A stretch of DNA of 64,000 nt, taken from contig JAYKKM010000175.1 of the NCBI GenBank assembly GCA_035772405.1, forward strand, positions 762,501 through 826,500. Reading direction: 5' to 3'. This document shows positions 1 through 10,712 of the stretch, piece after piece (position 1 is the first letter of the stretch; every line of letters begins with the position of its first letter). The notes below the pieces were generated by a model. That model was not told the DNA's origin. It did no database searches and was given only the letters and a program-made list of their open reading frames with translations. The translations under genes were made by a program, and so were the position numbers. Origin of the DNA: Chrysogorgia sp. JL179-B06 (Eukaryota; Cnidaria; Anthozoa; Scleralcyonacea; Chrysogorgiidae).

Positions 1-1790
1 TTCCCAAGACCCACTCTCTTGCACTCCTCTTCGACTCTCAACAACAGTTCCTGTGCTTGTTGTACCGCATTTGACATCAGAGCTATGTCAGTAGTGATCC
101 CCCCATATGAAGACTCGTTAAATAATGCGATTACATCATGCGATTACATCCTGCGATTACATCATGACTTCTCGTCTACCTGGAGGAGCCTTAACCCTAA
201 TTATTTATTCAGATTACGTCATTAAACCTTCAGGATCCCTAATCCTAGCTCGTGTACCAGTAAGACCTGTCATTTATCCCGCGTGCACCTTTAAATCCCC
301 AACCGAGGACTCCCCGATTACATCATTTTGGCATGATGTCATTCCCAATTAGCCGCCGACTCGTGGCGATGATGGTACAGGTATTATGTCATTATCAAAA
401 GGTCGCTCTTCAGATCTCTTAATAGTATAAGAAAGAGGCCTTCGTATTAACACACTTGGTGGCCATGTGTCAGATTCCTTCTGGGAAAGGGAGGCATACA
501 CGTACGGCGCATGCGCACAATCGATCTTGGCTAAATATAATCTGGAATGAACTAAAGCTTATACTTTCATACTAGCGCGTGTCTCGACCAACATAGATTT
601 ATACGATAGCCTTTACGTTGAAATACCTATTTAGATCTTCGACAAATCTACGAAGATATGAACCCAAATCGTTTCGCCTATTTGCGATATTTATGAGCGA
701 AGTTGTATACTTCGTATGGCCATGAAGAGATCGGCCGAATCATCGCTTATCTCGCTTTCATTCTCAAAGTAAGCGATCTCTTGGACAAAGAAACATTTCT
801 GAAAACTTTGAGAAGAAATGTTCATCATCTCAAGTACTTAGAAAAAATATAAAGTTAAACGATTTCACGACACTACTTTCAAAGCGTTACTATGTATACC
901 GATCATACGGTTGATAATTGCATATTTCGCCTGAGAGCACGCGTGTAGGATGGTGATTAAAAGGTCATTAAGGAATGAAACAAAGAGGCGCGCTTAGTAA
1001 AACAAAGACGACACATATATTAAGTCTTCTAAGTCATACAAAAGGCGGGCATTACGCTACATTTCAATAAGGTCGGTTTCTATTATGGTTTCTGAGATAA
1101 TACGACGTAAGTGATTTAATTTTATATGAATTTTGAGATTAATTTATCGTTATGTGATGGTCCGAGTCTTCGTCTTCATGCGAGACTTCTTTAACTGAAT
1201 CACTTTCGTTCACATTAGTATCATCTTGTTCTTCCCTCTCTGTTTTACCTAAATCAGTTCCTTCCACATCAGTATCATCTGGATGTTCTCCTTCGCTTTC
1301 ATCCAAATCACTCTCGTCACCTGACACCTGTGTGCCAGTGTGGCTGTGAGTGTTCAACCGTCGGAGGTGGTGTTAAAAAGTATGCCTTAGGTGTAGCAGG
1401 GATCCGGGGGGGATATGCCGGACTTGATGGGATAGGTTGAGCACAACGTGGTTTCTTTGAATCCCTCGCGAGGCTATTCGTGGCCGTAGTTAAGAAACTT
1501 TGAAGTTTTATTTTGAAAGTTAAGTTGATTTTGAAGTTGGTTCTGGAATGACTGGAAACGGTGTAATTCATTCGAAGAGAGTATATTCTTTATATCTGGT
1601 GTTAACAGAGGCGCATGCATAATATTGTGCATCTGTTCACCCAAGTCGTACATAGCGTTCAGGATGGGTGGTTGTTGATACGATCGCTTTCGAATATAGC
1701 GGTTCAGGTTTTGCTGGCCAGAGGTATTTTCTTAGGGCGTTACGTTCGATTTTACTTGACATTGGTCATCGGTGATAGACGGCTCACATG
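1..1790. other. Host-like DNA without a recognised gene
   Basis: No open frame here resembles a known family. At about 126-166 a 14-bp motif containing TGCGATTACATC is repeated three times in tandem. An acidic minus-strand frame at 1139-1357 is rich in D, E and S but has no recognisable domain and could be a chance frame or a host exon piece. No RNA gene seen. Confidence 0.4.
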
Positions 1791-1801
1791 ACCTCTTTCG
1801 A

Positions 1802-1802
<1 letters not shown>

Positions 1803-1883
<81 letters not shown>
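1803..1883. repeat. (TAA)n microsatellite
   Basis: About 27 uninterrupted TAA/AAT triplets. The tract directly abuts the LINE reverse-transcriptase fragment that follows. Open frames through it encode only homopolymers and are not genes. Confidence 0.95.
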
Positions 1884-1884
<1 letters not shown>

Positions 1885-1895
1885 GCAGAAAATAT

Positions 1896-2170
1896 GGTCC
1901 TGCGGAAAATATGGTCCTGTTGTTGGAAAGAAGTATGAATCGATGGCAAGTGGAATTAACTGTAGGAGGGCGCACCCTTGGGTCAATAAATGTAAGGAGA
2001 GGCATTTTCCAAGGAGATTGTCTGTCTCCACTGTTATTTGTGTTAGCTCTTATCCCTTTGTCGATGGTACTAAGGAAGGTTAAAGCTGGTTATGACTTGG
2101 CAAGTAGAAAGGGATTTTTAAATCATCTTTTATTTATGGCTGCACTGAGAATCAGCCAGAGAATGAATAA
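1896..2170 (+). pseudogene. LINE-type reverse transcriptase fragment
   Basis: The translation carries the RT core segment IFQGDCLSPLLFVLALIPLS followed by a leucine/lysine-rich stretch (LRKVKAGYDLAS). This matches RT motifs around the palm domain of non-LTR retrotransposons, where the GDSLSPLLF block precedes the catalytic FxDD box. The position where FMDD would be expected reads FMAA and the frame ends soon after, so the catalytic aspartates are gone. No endonuclease domain or 5' part is present. The fragment is a truncated, dead copy next to a TAA microsatellite. Clade is not determined. Confidence 0.75.
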
Positions 2171-2486
2171 ATAATAAGTTGAATATTTAATGAGGCGACA
2201 TCCGTTTGGGCGCCAGATGGGGGTATTACTACTTCAGCCATTCATGGGTGGTTTTCTATTATGATTTATGATGCTGACGACAGCAACAGCCAAAAATAAG
2301 TTCGAAGTGGAAAAACATCAGGAAAATATGCTTAGAAAGACGAAAAATATATTTCCAGATGGATTTAATCGCGAAAAACCTTTAAACGTTTAACTTTATG
2401 TCGGATTGCTGCAGATGTAAAGTGATGTTGTGAGTTTGCCCAGCCTTCATATCCTACAACACAGAATCTTTTTCGTTGTTTTCTCT

Positions 2487-3145
2487 CACTGTCGAAGTGT
2501 TGTTCAGTGATTTTTTGTTGGCTACAAGAACAAAATGAATGGTTTCTTCGTGAATATCCTGCCCGACGAGAGGTAAAATAAACATTTTACACCTTTTCCA
2601 TGTTCTCTTGGTGGACTATATCTATAAAAGTGTGTTTTGGGGTTTTATTTAAACGTTCAATAAGGTAAACGTCGTCGTTACAAATTATAGGTGAATTCTC
2701 GTTCGCTTTTAGCGTTACTTTGTCAACTTTAAATAATTATAATTTCGGCCTATTTTTGCAAAATCAATTCTGAAAATTAACAGGGAAGATTGCTATATTT
2801 ATTTGTGGTTTTCCCCCACTGTCGAAGTGTTGTTCGGTGATTTTTTGTTGGCTACAAGAACAAAATGAATGGTTTCTTCGTGAATATCCTGCCCGACAGA
2901 GGTAAAATAAACATTTTACACCTTTTCCATGTTCTCTTGGTGGACTCACTATATCTATAAAAGTGTTGTTTTTGGATTTTATTGAAACTTTCAATAAGGT
3001 AAACGTCGCCCTCACAAATTATATGGAAATTCTCGTTCACTTTTAGCGTTGCTTTATCCACTTTAAATTCTTATAATTTAGGCTTATTTTTGCAAAATCT
3101 TGTGAAAATTAACAGGGAAGATTGTCATATTTTATTTATAGTCAT
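2487..3145. repeat. 330-bp tandem duplication
   Basis: The stretch starting CACTGTCGAAGTGTTGTTC at 2487 recurs at 2817 and can be followed in parallel for about 330 bp, ending in both copies near AATTAACAGGGAAGATTG. Copies differ by scattered substitutions and small indels. No coding potential is evident. It may be two units of a noncoding repeat family or satellite. Confidence 0.85.
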
Positions 3146-6100
3146 TGTGCATATGTATAGAATGTTAATAAATGTTTAAAAACGACGATGGGTCAGTATA
3201 ATTTGCTTGTTGTGTGTACAAGATCGACCTCAAAATTTCCGTGTTTGTATACTCTTATCCAAACACGTGTATTGACCAATCAGAGCGCTTGTTGTGTACA
3301 TGTTATTTTATAAAACCTCTTGACGTCATAGATAATTTCATTTGCATATCACATAAGTATAAATATCACAAGAACGACGTGAGATATGAAAGGGCTATAC
3401 ATTGCCATTCCCCACCATTTTAGGAGTTCATTTACACGTAACCAAATAACTAAGATATAATTTTCGTTTCACAGGCAATTGACATCAAAACTTTTTACCG
3501 TATCAAACAATTCGTAATATTTGGAGATGTAAAACCACCAAACAGCATTTGCAACCTGCGAATAAAAGGGGGAGAAATCATTATATTTATTAACAAAAAA
3601 AAACATTATACAATTTACAAAACTGAAAAATCAAAGTTAAAATCATAGAATAACGTGGAAGAGGTATTCAGTGATAGTTTATTATATTTATTTGAAGTAA
3701 TAATAAAATAACTTTATTTAATTATAATAATAATAAAGACGTATTAGTTGGCAATCAAGAGACTGCTTCGTCGTATATTATTTCGATCAATATGTAACCG
3801 TTTTCAATTCTGAAAACAGATTTGGAATTACCGAGTCGAAATACATAACATACGTGCCTATTATATTACGCAAATTCGTAAAAACCTGTTTATGTAGTTC
3901 GTCAGATCACAAATCATCAATGGCCGCTCGCGTTGTCTCCCCAAAATATTGTCCGATTCAAATGGATCACCTAAAACGACTTTTGACTTCCTTATAAGGA
4001 GTTGTTGCCAGTGCAGTGCCAGTCCAGTGCAGTCCAGTGCAGGGTTCAATTCCAACCGCAAGGCCTTGAAGTTGCATTTTTCGCAACTGATCCCGGTTTG
4101 GTCATAAAATGTATGTATTCCTATATGTTCAACTGCATTTTTATGGAACTGTTGAAGTTACATCTGTTTAATATTATATCATACGTATATTGTGAATAGA
4201 TGTTGAGCACGGTTACAACACAAGGGAGTTCAACAAGGGAGGGGAGTGGCAGACGTGAGGCAAATATCTCCTGGGACCCACACATGCTTCATCCACAACT
4301 GGCTGTGCGTAATGAATGTCTTACCCGAGATGATGTCTAACACCAGAGTACCTTTGGTACAGCATATGTGAGCTCCATATATGTAGAGCTCATTGCAGCT
4401 GGTCTTACCTAAACCATAACGGCGTTCAGAGTACGAGGCTGTACTACCTCTGCTGCAACTTTGACTACAATAAGCCCACCACTTATTTTTGCGATTTTGC
4501 ACAATATCACGACCGCCTGAATTTCAAGGCAGCACTTCCCTTGCGATAATAACTTCTAGTCTTAACTAAATTGATAGGAATGCTGAAACGCTGGGAATAA
4601 ACTAAAGTCAGTAAAATCTTTCATATGAACATCATTTGTATTTGACTGGAGTAACCCTTTAAGGCATTCTTACTCGGTTCCATTTTTACTCGCAGGCGGG
4701 AATATTGGTCCCTTGATGGAATGTTAGTCCTAGTTACGAGTTATCAATACCCAGCGACCTCGACAGGACAATCGTAAAGGTAAAATCCCAGTGTGTTGGT
4801 GGCCCTCCTGCATTGACACTCACCCGCATGTGTTTTGGTTCAGTTGAGACAACAACATTTTCACATCCATAACTGTAACCAGCCAACCTTGAGCCAACCA
4901 ACAGCTGAAATAAAACGTAATATAGATGTAACAAAACTACTGACGTATTTCCATTGACATTCCATTGGAAATGTGTAGTGCTTCCAGTCTTCCACGCAAA
5001 GTTCTTTTATTTATCTTTTTTACTCGGGCTACCTAAGGTAGCGCGAGTCTAGGTTTCGGCTTCATTAATATTATGATTTTTGGGGTTCCACAAATCTGCA
5101 AAATTGCGCAATAATATTTCCCGTCAGTCTTTTTTTGGCAAAGGCCTACCGCAGTTGAACGTAAAGGTCACTGATCAACGATTTACTGGTCAATTTATAT
5201 CAAGTAAGCACTTACAAAACCTAACAACATTTCGCCCAAAGGTAAATCAGGTCCAAAAGAAAGAACTCACACAACCGTGGATGAAACGTCAACATGCAAA
5301 TGCATCACAGTTTCACAGAGCCTATACTCGTAGCAAGGCAATGTAAACGAATTAAAGCGATTTCGGACTTTCGTTTTATTGGCAATGAATCGCATTTATC
5401 GAGACCTGTAAACCCGCAAACCATTGCAAATGTAGCGTACCGAATCACACACTTCGAGGCTTTCAGTCAGAACTCTCCTTTATTGCCTAATCAGTTTAGT
5501 TTCTTATATACCCTAGGCCCGAATTGGGCGTTACATGTCGATAACTAAATATAGTCGTATTATTTCTACGTAAAAGAAGGGCGCTACGGGAAAAGGAGCG
5601 TCTACAGCTATTTATATAAAGTCGCTAAATATAATTACTCTAATTAACTAATTCACATTCTTTACAAAAAGATTCTCTCCAAGATGAAAGAAACACAGAT
5701 GAGAGATCAATCATGATGGCGGAATCGACAGCTTCCGAAGGACAGGGAAATATTATATATTATGCTGTGCTGACATTTATCTCGTGAAACTCCGTAATAT
5801 TAATCATTATGAAAGTTCTATATCGAAATAATCACTTGAATCTGGCGAATCGAACGCGGTAGGTTTCGTCTCTTAAAATGTGAAGATCAGAGATTATATG
5901 AGAAAATGCGTAAGCGATTAAAGTATTAAAATCAAAGGACATGGCTTCAAGATCTATTCGACGTTTACCCGATGCTTTTATGTCCTTGCCATTGATTTTT
6001 ATATAAGTTTTGACACACGAAGACCTTCAATCGAACAGATATTAGAAAAAATAGCATTGCCGTGGCGGTGTTCAGTAGTATTTACATTAAATTTCGTCTG

Positions 6101-6220
6101 CGTGTCAGGTGTTCTGCATTGGGGGGGGGGGGGCTAGCCTGCGTGCAGACGCCAGACTTTTCGTCCTCTCACGTATATTCAAAATAGCTCTCACAGTTCT
6201 GCCCAACTCTACGTAATCAG
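3146..6220. other. Noncoding host-like DNA
   Basis: AT-rich DNA with no recognisable gene or RNA. Short repeats of CCAGTGCAGT lie near 4008-4045, and a run of 13 G residues at 6121-6133. Minus-strand frames near 4230-4502 and 4734-4934 contain possible splice-like signals but no domain that I recognise. Confidence 0.4.
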
Positions 6221-6352
6221 TAATCAGGCACTGAAGGCGTTGTGCAGCACTCGTTTATAGAAGTGGGAAACTTTTAGAAGCAATGTAGATTGCTTCTAAA
6301 AGATTCCCACTTCTTTAAACGAGTGCTGCACAACGCCTTCAGTGCCTGATTA
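6221..6352. repeat. Near-perfect foldback (132 bp)
   Basis: Two arms of about 64 bp (6221-6284 and 6289-6352) are inverted copies separated by only 4 bp (GTAG). Mismatches are few. The arms end in TAATCAGGCACTGAAGG and its complement. It resembles a foldback/MITE-like element or a template-switch palindrome. No coding content. Confidence 0.9.
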
Positions 6353-8780
6353 CAGAAATCAGTAGCCCGAGCAAACGCCTGGACAAGCGTCTTGTTTATA
6401 TTATATCCATTTCCCTTGAACTCGGCCATAATCCAATATGGCAACGCTTTTATCTCGATATTGGGTTTTACTACATCCCGGCCGTTCTTCGTCAGTGCCC
6501 GCAAACAATCGTCATCTGGACGATCTTTTTAAGTATCGGCGCGAGAGGTAGATTTCAAAATGGCCGCAATATCATCATCATCATCACGGACGATAGTCAA
6601 GCTCGAACCTGTAAGCTTCTGATTTCCGATGATAAATTCGTGTTAATGAACAATGCACTGAAACCTATTGTGATACGATCTTTATAATCCTTTCAAAATA
6701 CCGATCTTCTTTTCAATTAAAAGTGATGGAATCTCTCTATATTAAGCTTTCCGATCCGGGTCGCCACCTACCTATACTATCAAGTTTTGTGATTGGTTGA
6801 TTAAAACAATAAAACAATAGAATCAACCCCAAATAAACCAATGTCCTAACCCTAACCACTTTTGTTCCATATAGCCAATCACAAAACCTTTTCGTTTCAG
6901 GTACGTATTTACTGTCCGATCCTGATATGTAAACAAAAGATTTTGTTTTAATTATTTTAACTTATCATCCCTGCCCTGGCGGAGATGACGTAAGTTACTT
7001 TAGCCAACTATAAATATACTGTACTGTAGGTCCAATTTCGACGATTACTTAGCAGACGTATAGCACTTGATAATAATTTGTCTGACGAAAAATGCATCAT
7101 GCTTCTTCTTAGTTTACTTTCGAACCGAGTTCTTTTAAGAACTATCGTAACTCGCCATTTACCATGGCTAATACGTTTTTCCAAAGCATAACTTGGTGAA
7201 AAATGTCGTTGAACATATTTTAACGAGTGGCGGAGTACTGGCGACGAGACGAGGTGCGAAGGTCGTCCCAGAATGAATTGCATTTGTTTTTCTTCGTATT
7301 TGCTCGAGCGTAGAGTTGGCGAACAAATGACATACTTTTTCATTGGTCTTTTTTGGTTAGAAAACCTATGTTTTAAAAGGCAAGCTTTCTATATGATCTT
7401 GTTAATACAATCTAAGAGATGTTACTTGTTTTTTTCTCTTTCGTAGCGCTTTTTTCATCTTGTTAAACAATATTTTGTTTTATACCTTCACGGGTAACTG
7501 AATTTGGCTGTAAATCGATTAGTGTTTGTCTGTACTTATTTATTAATGCAATACAAACTCAAACATACCACTGAATAGGTCGTTGTGACAAGCTTGGAAT
7601 ATTGTTTCAATACATAGTAAAACATTGTTCTTGCTCCAGTGACTAAATAACGGTTGAACGTTGAAAATTAATTATTTTTCAATTTGCGAGAAAATCGTAC
7701 TCGCATAAAACGTGTGTGTTTCGCTAATAAAAATTATGCTTTGGAACTTGAATCTTGTGTAGATGATAGTTGAAGCCTTTTATTCTTTCGTCAGTAAATT
7801 TTTACAGTTTCGAGAAGTATATTTGCGATGAAATATCGGTTTCTTCACTGGGACTATTTCTTGTTGGTGTTGCGTTTAGTTACCTTGAACGATCCAAACA
7901 TATTTATCGTAATATTTAACGAAATCCTAAAGAAATTCGTTCAGTTGAACATGAAAGAATCCGCTTTCTTTTGATACCAAATTTTCTCTTGTTGTTCCAC
8001 AATTTAAACCAGGAGAGGTCTATGAAATTCGGCATGTTCCCGTTCGCAGGATACAAAGCGTCGGTGTCGAACATCAAGTCTGTCTGGAAAACTGATGTGA
8101 ATTTCGCGGCATCTTATCTACATACACGACAAACCGGCCGGTATAACGTCCAAGTGTTGTTTGGAAACGTAATGAACATATAAAAGTTCATTGCTTCCGA
8201 AAACCGCGCTGTTCTTACCAAGAATCGTCTGAAAACTGTCATTTTGAAATCAACACACTGAACAATGAAACGTTAGCGCTAGAAATCGATAATATAGTAA
8301 CAAACACAATGCATTCTGGGACGACCTTCGCACTTCCTCACACTGGGACCATTGCGATTGCAAAACACAATAAGAAATGTTAATTTAAATTTTGTCTGAT
8401 AGGACAAAAGCCGGTTGAGGGGTTATTTCGTGCACGTATTTCTAGTTTACCTCAATAAAGCAATACAGATTTAATATCGTCGCTCCGAAGTTGTAAGCAG
8501 TCATTGGTATGCGTAAGGTGAAGGCCTGTCGATCCTCCATTATTCTCGGCCCAACTTTCACAACCAATATGTAAGCAGTAATTGCAAGAATAGGGCTGTA
8601 GATAGAGGGAACGAGGAACCATTTGTTGCTCCTAGGGTCTGGGAAAAGAAGAGAAACAAAAATATTATACCTCAACTATAAATTGTCCAATCAAAGACCT
8701 AGATTTTTACCACGTGACCAGTCAATTTAAACTCGAATTCCCCGCTATTTCTCCGGGGCGTGATATTTGACCTCTAATCA
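6353..8780. other. Noncoding host-like DNA with a 22-bp inverted repeat
   Basis: No gene recognised. A perfect 22-bp motif at 7254-7275 (GTGCGAAGGTCGTCCCAGAA plus TG) recurs inverted at 8312-8333, enclosing about 1.04 kb of AT-rich DNA without a transposase-like frame. It could be the ends of a non-autonomous DNA transposon, but no clear target duplication was seen. Confidence 0.4.
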
Positions 8781-8875
8781 CCCGCTGATCACGAATACAC
8801 CCGCTGATCACGAATACACCCGCTGATCACGAATACACCCGCTGATCACGAATACACCCGCTGATCACAAATACT
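8781..8875. repeat. Five tandem copies of a 19-bp repeat
   Basis: The unit CCCGCTGATCACGAATACA starts at 8781, 8800, 8819, 8838 and 8857. Each contains the palindrome TGATCA. The last copy has one substitution. Confidence 0.95.
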
Positions 8876-8946
8876 AATGGCGGAACAACAAGACGTTTCT
8901 AGACGTTTCAAGACAGCATTCAAGATTGTTTCGGTATAATATATAA

Positions 8947-9055
8947 TTTATAGACCCTGCGCTCGGGGAATTCGACGAAATGTTACCCCTCGGGATGATA
9001 TATCCCTCGGGCGAATTCCTCGGGCGAATTCCCTCGCTGATCCGGGTCTATAAAT
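8947..9055. repeat. Imperfect foldback with CTCGGG motifs
   Basis: The ends TTTATAGACCC and GGGTCTATAAA are inverted copies. Between them GGGAATTCG/CGAATTCCC and several CTCGGG motifs form further imperfect complementarity. It looks like a small foldback element. No coding content. Confidence 0.65.
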
Positions 9056-9340
9056 GATAATTATTATATTATAGATGTCGATAAAATACCAGATTTTTCT
9101 CTTCACGTTAAGATAAAAAGGAAACGTTGTGGTAAATTACGACTGTCGAATTATATACTTTCGAGACCCAACCGGGACTTACCGGGACCAATTGCGAAAA
9201 ATACAATATCAAGTCCTTCCCACGAGCAGTGAACCAGCAATCCTGCGACGCGCTTTAACCTACAGAAGCCGTTGCCGCGAGCTTTTGCGCACGAGTTCAG
9301 TGTATATGATTCCTTCGCAAGAGAGGATGATAATCTCGCC

Positions 9341-9362
9341 ATATATATATATATATATATAT
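9341..9362. repeat. (AT)n microsatellite
   Basis: Eleven AT dinucleotides, lying just left of the first PLE remnant. Confidence 0.9.
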
Positions 9363-9478
9363 TTAACTATTAGACAACGAGAACGAGTTGTCTATGAGCA
9401 GATAGTCAACGAGCGCGAGTTGTCTAATTGTTTTAGTATCAACCATAAACAACCTTTCTAACATTGGAAGTATTAGAA

Positions 9479-9635
9479 TTAGTGGAAGGGTGCGGGGTTT
9501 TCCTTTTAGCGTCACATTTCTTAATAAACTTGGGAGATAGCCGTTGTCCTTCAACACCTTTAAGGACAACGGCTATCCTCCCAAGTTTATTAAGAAATGT
9601 GACGCTAAAACGAAAACCCCACACCCTTCCACTAA
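9479..9635. repeat. Inverted repeat joining two PLE pieces
   Basis: Arms of about 72 bp (9479-9550 and 9563-9635) are inverted copies around a 12-bp centre. The plus-strand arm encodes the PLE segment DNGYPPKFIKKCDAK, and the minus arm encodes the same segment in the opposite direction. This is a head-to-head fusion of two retroelement pieces. Confidence 0.85.
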
Positions 9636-10063
9636 CAACAACACAAATTCCAATGAACAATGTACTAGTCTTGTCGTATTACCATATGTCAAAGGCGTCT
9701 CAGAAAAGATCTCTAGGGTTTAATTTTGCGACGCGAAAATGTTAAAGTAGGCTACAAACCGTTGAATATTTTGAGCCAACGTTTTCCAAAACCTAAAGAC
9801 AAACTCGATAAAGGTGATACAAGGAGTGTAGTGTATAGAATCGATTGCCAAGATTGTAACTTCGTTTATATTGGACAAACGGACAGAGTTTGAGAACCCG
9901 AGTTAAAGAACACACAAGAGCAGTACAAAAACATGACAAAAACTCGAAAATAGCCCAGCATACTAGTGAACAAAACCACAATATGGATTTTGAAAACACT
10001 AAGATTATTGACAAAGCGACAAATTATCATAAAAGACTGTTCCTTGAAGCGTGGCATTCCCAA

Positions 10064-10070
<7 letters not shown>
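9563..10070 (+). pseudogene. Penelope-like element, RT end and GIY-YIG nuclease (broken)
   Basis: The plus strand encodes a conserved PLE block NGYPPKFI, then LPYVKGVSEKISRV, then a GIY-YIG endonuclease region with CQDCNFVYIGQTDR and RTRVKEHTRAVQ. The order (end of the reverse transcriptase, then GIY-YIG) is the standard C-terminal layout of Penelope-like retroelements. Stops and frame changes, for example after SRV near 9720 and after the IGQTDR motif near 9890, show that it is dead. The 5' part is missing. The copy ends in a run of A followed by (AT)n. Confidence 0.8.
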
Positions 10071-10125
<55 letters not shown>

Positions 10126-10138
10126 TATATATATATAA
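10071..10138. repeat. (AT)n microsatellite
   Basis: AT repeat with a few interruptions directly downstream of the PLE remnant and 40 bp from the E1 insertion point. Confidence 0.95.
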
Positions 10139-10177
10139 TATACGCATTGAGCACTCTACCCATATGATTTTGAACCT

Positions 10178-10183
10178 GATAGT
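10178..10183. repeat. E1 left target-site duplication
   Basis: GATAGT, repeated exactly at 27967-27972 on the other side of the element. Six bases is the standard Polinton target duplication length. Confidence 0.92.
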
Positions 10184-10646
10184 AGTAGTATAGAACATGG
10201 CGGTGCGAGCTCAGCGACGCCAACCACAAATGCGAGTGCCATAGCAACGTTAATTTTTACGCCAAATCGCGATTTAGCGCAAAAATTAGCGATGCCACGG
10301 TGCCCACACTTGTGGATAACGTCGAATAAGCTCGCACCGCCATGTTCTATACTACTACAGCAGTGGTTAATTAGGCTTGACGCGCCCCTCCCCACACTCT
10401 CCACCGATTAGTGTCAAACACGCGCGAGACTCACGAAACAATACTGAATTTATACCAAATCACGATTTTGCTAAATTTGGTGTCATTTCAGTCACATTTT
10501 AAAAAATAGAAAGTGTCGTTTCAACATTTTCACAATTTTATGTCGTCTCATCATTTTCGCGTTTTTGTTTGACCGACACGTTCTACCGCTGTCTTAATTC
10601 ACACGCGAAAAAAACCCCACTAGATTATGATTCTAGTGGTGATGTT
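10184..10646. repeat. E1 left terminal inverted repeat
   Basis: About 463 bp, matched in inverse by 27503-27966 with few differences. The outer 173 bp (10184-10356) is itself an imperfect palindrome: its first 28 bp recur inverted at its inner edge, and the middle pairs around ATCGCGAT. Inside this lie AT-rich motifs such as AAAAAATAGAAAGTGTCGTT. Confidence 0.92.
10617..10639 (-). terminator. Terminator-like hairpin downstream of E1 PolB
   Basis: Read on the minus strand, CCACTAGA and TCTAGTGG flank a short loop and are followed by GGGG and a run of T. It lies 75 bp past the PolB stop. Being inside the terminal repeat, it has a twin at the right end that also faces outward. The role in transcript ending is inference. 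Confidence 0.4.
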
Positions 10647-10712
10647 TATCCAAATGGAAAGCGAAATGGTGCTCTTTTGATTGGCTAACAAATAGCCGGT
10701 TGTTTTGCCAAG

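Noticed and set aside
1139..1571. Two overlapping minus-strand frames, one very acidic
   Set aside because: No domain, no conservation evidence, and frames of this size occur by chance; kept only as a remark.
4030..4060. tRNA-like B-box (GGTTCAATTCC) suggesting a SINE
   Set aside because: No A-box or tRNA fold upstream and no poly-A or repeat end downstream.
4230..4934. Minus-strand frames with possible splice signals (for example GTGAGT near 4825)
   Set aside because: No recognisable protein family and no second matching exon; too weak for a host gene call.
7254..8333. DNA transposon bounded by 22-bp inverted repeats
   Set aside because: No target duplication, no transposase, and the repeats could be two copies of a short dispersed motif.
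8781..8875. CRISPR-like array
   Set aside because: Units are directly contiguous with no spacers; a plain tandem repeat in animal DNA.
10184..10356. Palindromic tip as an independent MITE inserted at the Polinton end
   Set aside because: The 6-bp duplication lies directly outside it, both ends of two elements carry it, and its length is constant; it behaves as part of the Polinton end.
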